Below, piece by piece: positions 43,226 to 52,700 of a stretch of DNA of 55,122 nt (within the stretch, counting starts at the first letter, position 1; each line of letters begins with the position of its first letter). The notes beneath the pieces are model-generated. The model was not told the DNA's origin, searched no databases, and was given only the letters and a program-made list of their open reading frames with translations. Origin of the DNA: Pseudomonadales bacterium (GTDB taxonomy: Bacteria > Pseudomonadota > Gammaproteobacteria > Pseudomonadales > Azotimanducaceae). A program made the position numbers and the translations under genes. The DNA lies in contig JAJECH010000047.1 of NCBI GenBank assembly GCA_022822135.1, positions 1-55,122 on the forward strand, given 5' to 3'.

Positions 43226-44338
43226 CTAATCTTCTGCCTGCAGTTTCCGAAGTTGGAACAATTCCCTGAAATCGCGTTCGGCTCGGTCGATTGCCTGTCT
43301 TACATCCTCAACACCATTCCAGGCGCGAAGGACTCGTGTGGCGGTATTTTCATCGAGATTAGTTGGTGCAACCTTCGGTACATCTAATGCCGTCAGTATG
43401 GCTTTAGCCCGGGAAAGTTCATTTGCCGTCAGTTGCGCCAATTCAGTCAGGTCTTCGACGGCGCGACTGTCATTGGATCCACGAAAAACCGAAGTGTGTT
43501 CGAATAGCTCACGTGGTAGGGCAGCACACAGATTACAGAAACGAGATATTGCCCCGGAAATGCGTGTCGGGTCTTGATTTGGGAAGTACTGGACCTTGTT
43601 ATCCTCGGCCGACTGTCCGTTTAACGAAGCGATCGTCCTAGCGAACTCCTCTTCGCCTAGTCGATCCCTAACGCTTTGAGCAAGTTCATTAAAGTCATGC
43701 ACTTTCGGAAAATCCTCAAATCCTCGTTGAATACAACCAGCCTTAATGAATCCTTCCGCCATCGTTTGCGTTTCATCCTGAAGACGATCACAAGTCACAT
43801 CCCAAAGATCGAGTCGACGCATATCAGTCAGTGTTTCATAAATATTGGAGATAACGTTAATACGACCATGAGTCTGTGCCAGATGTTTTCGATATTCCTG
43901 AAAATCCATCGAGAATACCTCGTTTGATTGATGAATCGGTAAACGCCACTGCCGTTGCGCAATTGGGATTCCTTCTCGTGCGATAGCCCAAGCGATGTGT
44001 GGGAAAGTAAGACGGTGATTTAGGAATACGTCAATCGGGATTCGAACGCAGTTGATTTCTGCACGTCCGCTTGCACACTTGAGTGTAGGTGCACACGACA
44101 TATACACTCGCTCTCCACCGGAGTACGTGGACGTGATGAGAGCGAGGTCCCAATCACTCTCCTCTTGTGCAGTCCCTCGAGCACGCGACCCAAACAACCA
44201 AATCGTCCAGATAGCGCTGTCGTCCTCCAATAGACGTTCCGCCGCGTTTGAGATGACTTCGAAATCGGGATATCGATTTGAAATTACTCGTCGTCGGTCG
44301 AGACGTGCGAACCACCTTATGTTGTAAGGTGCCGTCAT
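43226..44338 (-). CDS. Single-chain nucleotidyltransferase with HEPN-like C-terminal domain
   Basis: 370 residues from the ATG at 44338 (a longer frame to 44431 lacks support). Residues ~15-130 form a minimal nucleotidyltransferase: WLFGSRARG followed by SDWDLALI, giving the G-S-x10-D-x-D motif. Residues ~140-270 contain a helical segment with MAEGFIKAGCIQRG and FPKVHDFNELA, the arrangement of HEPN domains in MNT-HEPN modules, where the nucleotidyltransferase AMPylates and silences the HEPN RNase. In most such systems the two are separate genes. The rest is helical and unknown. The HEPN call is by pattern only. Confidence 0.7.
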   Translation of the reverse strand: MTAPYNIRWFARLDRRRVISNRYPDFEVISNAAERLLEDDSAIWTIWLFGSRARGTAQEESDWDLALITSTYSGGERVYMSCAPTLKCASGRAEINCVRIPIDVFLNHRLTFPHIAWAIAREGIPIAQRQWRLPIHQSNEVFSMDFQEYRKHLAQTHGRINVISNIYETLTDMRRLDLWDVTCDRLQDETQTMAEGFIKAGCIQRGFEDFPKVHDFNELAQSVRDRLGEEEFARTIASLNGQSAEDNKVQYFPNQDPTRISGAISRFCNLCAALPRELFEHTSVFRGSNDSRAVEDLTELAQLTANELSRAKAILTALDVPKVAPTNLDENTATRVLRAWNGVEDVRQAIDRAERDFRELFQLRKLQAED

Positions 44339-44417
44339 TATGTGTGAACGCCGAACTGCAGTAGAAAACAAGGCTGAGGTAGAAGAAAGAACATGTAGAA
44401 CTATAGTGTAGAAATAC

Positions 44418-44786
44418 TCAATCGTCGGCATTTCGTTTTAGGTTCGCGTTTTTGATTGTGAATTTGCGGTTGCATTTCAGGACCAAGCACCTCATTAACT
44501 GCATGTTTAGGTGATTATTGCGTGAGTATTTCACGTTGATATGCGACACCCTAACTGCATAGTTAATTCTTGAGGCCATCGGCTGAGGGTAGTAGCGTAA
44601 GTACTCGTCGTCAAGGCGGGCGGCCACCTCTACGGTAGCTCGAACTAGCTTCTGGTACGGTTCAACCGCCAAAAGAGCGAAGCGAACTAAAGACCGCCTC
44701 ATTTTTAGTTGATCAGTAGGAATGTCGCGTTTCAGAATGAAATTCGGGAGAAGAATCTTGCATTTTGGCTTACAGTAATCGCACAC
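44418..44786 (-). CDS. Hypothetical protein in the ccm island
   Basis: 122 residues from a GTG. The N-terminus has a Cys cluster (MCDYCKPKCKILLP), the middle is helical (SLVRFALLAVEPYQKLVRAT) and the C-terminus is very basic. No family was recognised. It lies 79 bp upstream of the nucleotidyltransferase/HEPN-like gene on the same strand, within the 512-bp space before ccmE. It might be a partner gene or chance; the space otherwise holds nothing recognisable except the region that should contain the promoter for ccmE. Confidence 0.3.
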   Translation of the reverse strand: MCDYCKPKCKILLPNFILKRDIPTDQLKMRRSLVRFALLAVEPYQKLVRATVEVAARLDDEYLRYYPQPMASRINYAVRVSHINVKYSRNNHLNMQLMRCLVLKCNRKFTIKNANLKRNADD

Positions 44787-44850
44787 GTATAGTGTGCCCC
44801 GCTAGAATTTGCCTTAACGGTTATTCTGTCGTTATCAATCTAGACCGCAA

Positions 44851-45276
44851 TTGAATCGCGTAAGGAAACGTCGCTTAGGCGTTGCACTGTTTGTGTTCCT
44901 GGGTTCGACTACGACGCTGGGATTGGCTTTCTATGCCATGCAGCAGAATCTAGAGTTTTTCTACTTACCTGACCGTGTTGTGGGCGGCGAAGCGCCAACG
45001 GGTAAGACGATTCGAGCGGGCGGTATGGTGGTGGCTGGCAGCATTCATCGCGGGGATCACGATCTATCTGTTCGTTTCGAACTGAGCGATATGGCGGGAT
45101 CGAGTTTTCCAGTGCTTTATGAAGGCTTGCTGCCGAATCTATTTGTGGAAGGTCAGGGTGCAATCGTGTCGGGTACGCTGGACGAGAGCGGTTTGTTTTA
45201 TGCGGATCAGGTGCTCGCGAAGCACGATGAAAACTACATGCCCCCGGAGCTCGCTGATTTGCACCTGACAGAATGA
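44851..45276 (+). CDS. ccmE: Haem chaperone CcmE
   Basis: 141 residues with a TTG start. A membrane anchor (~8-28) is followed by a beta-barrel domain and the haem-binding His in VLAKHDENYMP (~123-133), where haem is held covalently before transfer to apocytochromes. It is full length. It starts the second ccm half, now 4.46 kb from ccmD, so it must rely on its own promoter in the island or on read-through. It overlaps ccmF by 4 bp (ATGA). Confidence 0.95.
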   Translation: MNRVRKRRLGVALFVFLGSTTTLGLAFYAMQQNLEFFYLPDRVVGGEAPTGKTIRAGGMVVAGSIHRGDHDLSVRFELSDMAGSSFPVLYEGLLPNLFVEGQGAIVSGTLDESGLFYADQVLAKHDENYMPPELADLHLTE

Positions 45277-47207
45277 TTCCTGAATTAGCACACTTTTTGT
45301 GCGTCATGGCGTTCACTTGTGCAGCCGCGCTTGCGATCGCAGGTTTTTTAGGCGCCAATCGTCGTCAACTGACTTGGATAAAAGCGGCGAAACAGATCGC
45401 GATCGCACAGTTCTTGTTGCTTCTAGGTTCGTTCGTCTTGCTGGATATCGCGTTTCTACGCGACGATTTCACGGTTCAATATGTTGCGGATAACTCGAAT
45501 GCGTTGCTTCCGTGGTACTTCAAGGCGAGTGCAATGTGGGGTGACCACGAGGGTTCATTTTTGCTCTGGACGTTGGTCATGGCTGGTTGGACTGGTGCAG
45601 TTGCCCTGCGCAGTGAATCGCTCAGTTTTGACATGCGTGGTTATGTCCTGTCCGTTCTCGGACTCATCAATGTAGCGTTTTTGCTGTTCTTACTGAGTGC
45701 AAGTAACCCGTTTCTACGTGCGTTTCCTCTTGAAGCTACGACAGGCGCTGACTTAAACGCGATTCTGCAGGATGTCGGGCATCTCGTCCATCCACCGTTC
45801 CTCTACTTTGGTTATGTTGGGTTTTCGGTTGCATTTGCGTATGCCGTCGCGGCTCTGCTCACGGGTCGTATCGACGCCGCGTGGGCACGATGGTCGCGAC
45901 CGTGGACGAATACAGCTTGGGCTTTATTAACGGTCGGCATCGCACTTGGCTCTTGGTGGGCGTACTACGAGCTCGGGTGGGGTGGTTGGTGGTTCTGGGA
46001 CCCGGTTGAAAACGCGTCGTTTATGCCTTGGTTGGCGGGAACCGCGTTGATTCACTCGTTAGCGGTTACCGAAAAACGCGGTGCGTTCAAATCTTGGACC
46101 GTGTTGCTGGCATTACTGACGTTCACTCTGTGTCTAGTCGGTGCATTTCTCGTTCGGTCAGGTGTCCTCACGAGCGTGCACGCGTTCGCGATTGATCCAG
46201 AGCGCGGTATGTATCTGGCGACCATCGTTGCCCTTGTCGCGGGATTGTCGTTGTCGCTCTACGCGTTTCGTGCGGGTCGGCTACGTTCACGTATTTCCTA
46301 CCGAGGAATTTCACGTGAACTATTGCTCTTATCAAATAACGTACTTCTCACCCTTGCGCTCGCGGTGATCTTTTTGTACACGCTTTATCCGCTGTTTTAC
46401 GAATGGTTCACGGACGGCGGGCGAGTGTCACTCGGACCGCCTTATTTCAACCGTGCGTTCGTTCCGTTGATGATGATCCTTGCAGCATGTCTAGCGCTGG
46501 TACCCATCGCACGGTGGAAACGAACGCCATTGCAACTATTCCGTCCATCGCTTTATATGCTGGGTGGCGCGCTTGTGCTTGGACTCGTCATTCCATTGCT
46601 GTATTCCGGCGCTTTACACCTAGGCGTGTCGGTTTGTGTCGCTGCGGCAATTTGGATACTCAGCACGCATCTGTCCGACTTCTATCGGAACCGACGTAGC
46701 TTGACTTTGAGTTTTGTGGGTATGTCGATTGCGCACATGGGATTCGCGATAACCGTCATTGGGGTTGCCATCACATCCGGCTTTTCCGTTAGTAAAGATC
46801 TACGGCTCACTGTTGGCGATGAAGTCAGCGTAGGGGACCGAACCTATGTGTTTGAGGATCTTCGGATCGTCAACGGTCCGAACTACGTGGCGCACCAAGC
46901 TCAGTTTTCGGTTGGTGACATCAGGTTGCTACCGGAAAGACGCCAATACACGACGCGAAACACGGTGACAACCGAAGCGGGTATTCGTCCTGGTTTTACG
47001 AACGATTTACTGATCTCGTTGGGCGAACCGGTCGGTGACGGTGCATGGGCGGTGCGAATTCAAGAGAAACCATTGATTCGTTGGGTTTGGCTCGGTGCGT
47101 TTCTTGCTGCGGTCGCTGGCCTATTGGCCGTGCTGGACGTGAGGTACCGCAGATTGCGACAACGAGAAAGTCAATCGGTACAGGAACCCGAGCTTGGTGT
47201 CACATAA
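45273..47207 (+). CDS. ccmF: Cytochrome c haem lyase subunit CcmF
   Basis: 644 residues, around fifteen membrane helices. It takes haem from CcmE and, with CcmH/CcmI, joins it to CxxCH motifs. The tryptophan-rich loop GWGGWWFWDPVENASFMPWL is intact, and periplasmic histidines occur in DVGHLVHPPFLYFGY and GTALIHSLAVTEKRG. The large C-terminal periplasmic domain is present (~510-610). It is co-translated with ccmE and overlaps ccmG by 14 bp or less. Confidence 0.96.
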   Translation: MIPELAHFLCVMAFTCAAALAIAGFLGANRRQLTWIKAAKQIAIAQFLLLLGSFVLLDIAFLRDDFTVQYVADNSNALLPWYFKASAMWGDHEGSFLLWTLVMAGWTGAVALRSESLSFDMRGYVLSVLGLINVAFLLFLLSASNPFLRAFPLEATTGADLNAILQDVGHLVHPPFLYFGYVGFSVAFAYAVAALLTGRIDAAWARWSRPWTNTAWALLTVGIALGSWWAYYELGWGGWWFWDPVENASFMPWLAGTALIHSLAVTEKRGAFKSWTVLLALLTFTLCLVGAFLVRSGVLTSVHAFAIDPERGMYLATIVALVAGLSLSLYAFRAGRLRSRISYRGISRELLLLSNNVLLTLALAVIFLYTLYPLFYEWFTDGGRVSLGPPYFNRAFVPLMMILAACLALVPIARWKRTPLQLFRPSLYMLGGALVLGLVIPLLYSGALHLGVSVCVAAAIWILSTHLSDFYRNRRSLTLSFVGMSIAHMGFAITVIGVAITSGFSVSKDLRLTVGDEVSVGDRTYVFEDLRIVNGPNYVAHQAQFSVGDIRLLPERRQYTTRNTVTTEAGIRPGFTNDLLISLGEPVGDGAWAVRIQEKPLIRWVWLGAFLAAVAGLLAVLDVRYRRLRQRESQSVQEPELGVT

Positions 47208-47763
47208 GCGCAACGTTGCGCCTCTGCGAATGGCGCTTTGGTTGCCGTTGGTAGCGTTTGTCGGACTGTGCATCGTATTTTTCGCTAGTTTGGAGTTTTC
47301 TCCTCGATCAGAGCTGCCGTCGCCGTTGATCGATCGACCCGTCCCGACGTTTTCGTTACCAGAACTACAGAGTGTGTCGGTAATGACGTCCGACGATTTA
47401 CCGGAAGAAGCGTTCTTGTTGAACGTATGGGCGACTTGGTGCTTTCCATGTCGCGAAGAGCATCCTGTGCTGATGGATATCGCTGCGGAAGGGATCGCAA
47501 TTGTCGGATTGTCTTACAAAGACGATGACTCGAAAGCGATCGATTGGCTGAACAGCATAGGGGATCCATATCGATTGAACCTAGTGGATCGGGACGGTGA
47601 GTTTGGAGTGGACTTAGGCGTCTACGGCGTACCTGCGACCTATTTGATTGACAGTGAACGCACCATTCGTTACAAACACATCGGCCCTATAAGTAGCTCA
47701 CAATGGCGGCAGAAGCTAGCGCCAATCTTCAAATCGCTCCAAGCTGTCGATGAGCATGCCTAA
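47194..47763 (+). CDS. ccmG: Thiol:disulphide interchange protein CcmG (DsbE)
   Basis: 189 residues. A membrane-tethered periplasmic thioredoxin that reduces apocytochrome or CcmH cysteines. N-terminal anchor ~15-32, then VNVWATWCFPC-type active site NVWATWCFPCREEHPVL and YGVPATYLID with the cis-Pro. TTG at 47194 or GTG at 47197 both fit AGGAA ~8 bases upstream. It overlaps ccmF at its start and ccmH at its end. Confidence 0.95.
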   Translation: MVSHKRNVAPLRMALWLPLVAFVGLCIVFFASLEFSPRSELPSPLIDRPVPTFSLPELQSVSVMTSDDLPEEAFLLNVWATWCFPCREEHPVLMDIAAEGIAIVGLSYKDDDSKAIDWLNSIGDPYRLNLVDRDGEFGVDLGVYGVPATYLIDSERTIRYKHIGPISSSQWRQKLAPIFKSLQAVDEHA

Positions 47764-48235
47764 TTTCACGATCTGGTTGGACCGCGCACCGCAGATCCTT
47801 TCCAGCGTCGTCGTCTTATTCGTATGTGCGACATCGATTGGGGAATCCAAGAGTGAAGTCGATCTTCCACCAGACCTAATGGAGAGATACGAGGTGCTGA
47901 TCGCGGAGCTCCGTTGTCCTAAGTGCTTGAATATCAACATCGCTGACTCCAACGCGCCCATCGCTACCGATCTGAGGATGGTCGTTAAGAACCAATTACA
48001 AGAGGGTAAGACGAATTCAGAAATCAAGGCGTTCTTACGCGATAGATACGGTGATTTCATCGACTACAACCCACCCTTGACTCCGGCAACGTTAGTGCTT
48101 TGGGCAATACCCGTCGTCTTGTTAATTTGCGCTGCGCTTACTTTTACGTACATCGGCTCACGACGCGAGAAAGTCGAACTGTCTGACGAGGAAAAAGCTC
48201 GCCTTCAACGACTGAAGGTACAAGGACCCTCTTGA
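47750..48235 (+). CDS. ccmH: Cytochrome c maturation thiol protein CcmH (CycL)
   Basis: 161 residues. Signal peptide, then the redox pair in LRCPKCLNINIADSNAPIA, the LRMVVKNQLQEGKTNSEIKAF helix and FLRDRYGDFIDYNPP, and a C-terminal membrane helix (~115-140). It reduces the apocytochrome haem-binding cysteines. It is the short, single-domain CcmH; the TPR part is the separate CcmI that follows. Both ends overlap their neighbours. Confidence 0.95.
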   Translation: MSMPNFTIWLDRAPQILSSVVVLFVCATSIGESKSEVDLPPDLMERYEVLIAELRCPKCLNINIADSNAPIATDLRMVVKNQLQEGKTNSEIKAFLRDRYGDFIDYNPPLTPATLVLWAIPVVLLICAALTFTYIGSRREKVELSDEEKARLQRLKVQGPS

Positions 48236-49737
48236 CTGGTATCTTGCTACTGCTGGCAGCCATCAGTGTTGTCGTTGCGGGAGCACTAGCGTTTGTATTC
48301 GTTCGTGTGTCGCGCGGGCAACCTACAGAACACGTCGATCGAAACGCTGTCAATATCGCGATTGCTGATGACAATCGTGAAATGCTCGCGTCGTCACTCG
48401 AGGCGGAGGAGAGCCAAGAAGGCGACGTTGAAGTTGATATCGCGTTACTGGAAGACGTTTCGCATGAGGGTAGCGGTCAAGTTCGGACGACGAATCGTTG
48501 GCCGTTCCTCGTAACAAGCGTTCTCATTCCGCTCATCGCGATAAGTCTCTATTGGTTCGTCTGGGGAAAACCTGGAACAGTCCTCTTAGAGGAGGCGGCT
48601 AGCTACCTTGAGACTGAAGTCAATGAAGCCAATTCGAGGCAAGTCGTTGAGCGCATAGAGGATTACGTTTCCCTTCATCCAGAAGACCACAGAGCTTGGA
48701 TTAGCCTCATGTCGTTTCAGTGGCTTCTCGGCGATCGAGAAGGATTCAGAAAAACTCACAAAGAGGCAGAACTCGAAGGGCACATCTCGCCATTTGGTGA
48801 TTCGCTCTATCTGCTTGATGCATTTCGAATTCGGCAACTCAATTTGACGCCGTATGACGAAGTGGTTCGAGACCGTCTACGAGAAGTAGATAACGGATCT
48901 CAAGTCGTGGCGATGTTAGACGCCATTGAACACACGAGTCGTAACGATTTCCTTGCGGCGAACCGAGCATGGGAAAACGTGTTGGGTCAACGTGACGTAT
49001 TCGAACTCCACCAGATGGCAGATATTGGACAACGAGCAACACGACTACGACTTGAAGAGGCATCTCATCCAAAGATTGTCGTACACGTTTCACTCGAAGA
49101 ATCGTTTCAGGACAAATCTTGGTTGTTCGTGTACGCGAAAGCCGATCCAGATTTACCGCCGCTTGCGGTTGTTAAGCGTCCGATCGATGGTCGAAGACGC
49201 TTCACCCTGACGTTAGATGACTCTATTGCGATGACGTCGAATTCGTCACTTTCCGAAGCGCAAGCCGTGTTTATTACAGCGCGTCTCTCTTCCTCGGCGG
49301 ACGCACTCGTTCAGGCGGAAGACCTACACGTAACAAGCGAGGTTGTGAATGCGCTAGATCGTCCATCAGTAGATTTAGCGTTCGGTGCCATGACGCCAAT
49401 CGTGACAGTCAAGCTACACGTAGAAAACAACGTGACACCGCTTGAAACTGTCTTTATAATCGTGAAAAAGCGAGTTGTTAGTGGTCCGCCAATTGCCGTA
49501 CGTCGCATCTTCGGACCATTACCTCGTCAGGCAATCGAAGTTACCTTGGCGGATGTCATGATTCCGACTTTTTCCGCTTCTGCATTGGACGATCTAGAGG
49601 TATTTGCGCGCCTTTCTCGTACGAGCTCTACCGTCGCTCGACAGGGGGATTTAGAAAGCGTGAGTGTACCGTTCGATCGCGGTGCGACGGTACAACTGAC
49701 GCTCGATCGGCCTATTGGCGATGAACAACGCAACTGA
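48232..49737 (+). CDS. ccmI: Cytochrome c maturation protein CcmI
   Basis: 501 residues, TTG start overlapping the ccmH stop (TTGA). N-terminal membrane helix (~3-24), an acidic linker, a second helix (~93-115), then a TPR-like helical region (~125-290) that in CcmI chaperones apocytochrome c. The C-terminal domain (~290-500) has FVYAKADPDLPPLAVVKRPI, conserved among CcmI proteins. The N-terminal cytosolic segment is divergent and acidic. smc begins 3 bp downstream. Confidence 0.88.
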   Translation: MTGILLLLAAISVVVAGALAFVFVRVSRGQPTEHVDRNAVNIAIADDNREMLASSLEAEESQEGDVEVDIALLEDVSHEGSGQVRTTNRWPFLVTSVLIPLIAISLYWFVWGKPGTVLLEEAASYLETEVNEANSRQVVERIEDYVSLHPEDHRAWISLMSFQWLLGDREGFRKTHKEAELEGHISPFGDSLYLLDAFRIRQLNLTPYDEVVRDRLREVDNGSQVVAMLDAIEHTSRNDFLAANRAWENVLGQRDVFELHQMADIGQRATRLRLEEASHPKIVVHVSLEESFQDKSWLFVYAKADPDLPPLAVVKRPIDGRRRFTLTLDDSIAMTSNSSLSEAQAVFITARLSSSADALVQAEDLHVTSEVVNALDRPSVDLAFGAMTPIVTVKLHVENNVTPLETVFIIVKKRVVSGPPIAVRRIFGPLPRQAIEVTLADVMIPTFSASALDDLEVFARLSRTSSTVARQGDLESVSVPFDRGATVQLTLDRPIGDEQRN

Positions 49738-49740
49738 CCA

Positions 49741-52700
49741 TTGCACCTAGTCTCTATCAAACTCGCAGGATTCAAGTCATTCGTCGACGCGACGACCATC
49801 ACCCTTGACCCAGCAGTAAGCGTTGTTGTCGGACCAAACGGCTGTGGCAAGTCGAACATCCTGGATGCGGTCCGCTGGGCGATCGGTGAAAGTGCAGCGC
49901 AACGACTGCGTGGTGACCTCAACCGTGATTTCATTTTCAGCGGGTCTGACACGCGTCCTTCGGCTTCGCGAGCTAGCGTTGAGTTGGTTTTCGATAACCA
50001 AGACGGTCGCATTGGCGGGGACTATGCCGCATACGGTGAGCTTTCGGTCCGTCGTGAGGTGCATAGTGGCGAGCAAGTTAGTTCCGACTACTTCCTAAAT
50101 GGTCAAAGGTGTCGACGCAGCGATGTGCGCGACGTATTTCTCGGTACGGGATTTGGTACACGAGGGTATTCGATCATTCAGCAAGATTGGATCACCCAGC
50201 TTGTCAACTCGGATCCCGATACATTACGTGAACATCTCGAGGAAGCTTCTGGAGTTTCAAGGTATCGTGCACGCCGTCACGAGACACTGAACAAACTAAA
50301 CCTCACCGATCAGAATCTAGAACAGGTCAAACTTAAGCAAGCGGATCTAGGGCGTGAAATTCGTCAACTAAAGACACAAGCAACAAGAGCGAAACGGTAT
50401 GAGGAGATCACCGGAACGCTGAATCGTTTGAAGACGCAGCTACTTCATCGCAAAATCCATGCGAAGAAGGAAGATCAAGACGAGGTTCTTGCGGAGCTGA
50501 AACAGGTTGACGATGCGCTCGCCGAGTTGGATTCGCGAAATGCGGGCTACGGGGAACAACAACTACGACTTGAAACCTTATTGGCATCTCAACAAGACGA
50601 TCAAGCCCGCGTCGCGGAAACGCGCATTGATGCGCAAACGTTGGTTAACTCCCTCAATCATCAAATCGAGCAGATCGAAAGTACTCGTGACTCGACGGTC
50701 GCAAGCATCAATTTGAAGTGTGACCAGCTGAACGACTCACTGAGCACACTCGAATCCGATGCTGAGGAGCTGGCTCGGCTGAACGCTGAGCAGGGTGCAC
50801 TCCAGACGAAATTGAACGGATTGGCGAGTTCTAAACGTACCGCTGACCAGGATTTAGGACTAGCGCGTCGCGAAGTAGACTCGGCAAACGCGCAAACGCA
50901 GCTACTTTCGGAGCGAGCTTCGGAGTTTGCAATCGAAATCGCTGATCTCGATGCTAAGCGCCAGATTGACGAGGCTGCGATAGAGAACCTTTCTCATTTA
51001 CTCGATGTTGTTGAAACACCAGATGTTGAACTCGATGGGATCGAGGCTGATATTCGAGACGCGACAGCTAAAGTAGCTGAAGGCGAGCAAGCGGAGTCAG
51101 AACTACATCAGCAATTAGCTCGTATCGACCAGTCGCTCACGAAGGATGGCAATGAGCAACAGGCAATCGAGTCGAACCTGGCGGAGAAACTGCCCGCGTT
51201 ACAAGGTCTACGTGACGAGTTACTCAGTCTTCGAACGTTACAAGAAGCGTCTTTAGGCGAAGAAGTCTCGACGGATGAACTCAAAGAATGGATTTCATCG
51301 GCAGGTTTAGAGCCAGGCACTCGTCTCGGCGCGATGCTTCAGGTAGAGAGTGGATGGGAATCTGCGGTCGAGGTCGTTCTAGGTGCGCGGATTCAAGCAA
51401 TTGCGACAAATCAGTTCGAACGACAACAATCTCAGCTCAATTCGCTCAAGGAAAGCGATGTTGCACTCTTCGATGTTGATTTCGAACCAGACGTCATTGC
51501 GGAAATTAGTTCTGCACCTTCACTCGCGTCAAAGTTGAAAGGTCCCTATAGGCAGAAGTTTGCACCGTTGGTCGCAGGTGTTTACGTATGTGATAGCTAC
51601 GCTGATGGTGTAAACATCGTTAGTAGCCTCGGGCAGACAGACAGCGTCATCACAGCAGATGGCGCGTGGCTAGGCAAGAATTGGGTGCGCGTGTTTCGAT
51701 CGGAAGACCGAGCAGTCGGTGTCATCGAGCGAAGTAGACGAAGTGAAGAGCTCGTCGCAGAAATATCGAAGATTGAACAAGAGATTAGCGATCTGAGAGA
51801 GCGTCAAGACGGAATTTCTGGTGAGATCAAGAGCGCATCGAAGCAACGCGAATCAGCGCGCGTGCAGTTGAACAACCTCTCTGCTCAGCTAGTCGAGAAT
51901 CGCACGTTATTGGCTCAATTCACGAAACGTCGTGACGAAAAGCGCAAAGCGCTCACTGCCCAGCAACTGAGTAACACGGATCGTCGGGCGGATATGGATG
52001 GCCTTCGCAACGAGGTGGCTACTGCAAAAGCAAAGTTAGATTCGTTAAGGAAGGAGCAAGATCAAACCGTAAGGGAACTTGAGGAAGCACAGTCCGTTGC
52101 AGTACGCGTGGAGTTGACTTTTGACGAGAAACAGGAATCCCTGGACGCTGTCGTACAGCAGATGCGTGAAACGGAACAGGCGAAAACGCAGCTGGACGTG
52201 AAAGTTGACTATTTGGAACTATCGCAGGCACGGCAAGAAATCGTTGTCAACCGGTTGGTGGCAGACATATCCGGACTCATCGCGCAAGGAGAACATGCGA
52301 AAGCGGAACTTCCTGAGTTGACAGCAAAGCGCGATATCGGTCAGCGAGATCTCACGCAGATCGAGAAGGAACTAAATACCAAGAGTAGCGAGCTTGCGGA
52401 TACTCAGCATCAACTAACGGATGTACGTAAGTCGCAGAGTGAGCTCTCGAAAGAAAAGGACGAAATCACCGACTCGTTGACACAGCTCAAGTCGCAACAA
52501 ACGAGACTCTCGATCGAGCTTGAGCAACTGAATACAGAGCTTGAGCAGCTAAACACCCCACTTGAGTATGCGGATGGCGAATCCGAGTTTAGCGTAGAGA
52601 CGGTCGAGCAAGAGATAGAAACATTGACCGCTCGACTGGATCGACTTGGGTTGATTAACTATCGAGCGACCACTGACTTAGAAGATCGCATTACCGAGAA

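Larger units (their letters stand above)
40387..44850. mobile_element. Accessory island splitting the ccm operon
   Basis: 4.46 kb between ccmD and ccmE, genes normally adjacent in one operon. Contents in order: PhyH tail remnant, frameshifted TnpB fragment, Fic module, ccmD tail remnant, intact PhyH gene, nucleotidyltransferase/HEPN-like gene and an unknown small gene. The mix of transposon debris, toxin-like modules and a 164-bp direct repeat marks it as acquired and rearranged DNA. No integrase or clear terminal repeats are visible, so its mechanism of entry is unknown. Confidence 0.7.

Noticed and set aside
44036-44046. tRNA T-arm-like GGATTCGAAC
   Set aside because: Lies inside the nucleotidyltransferase gene with no matching acceptor or anticodon arms around it.
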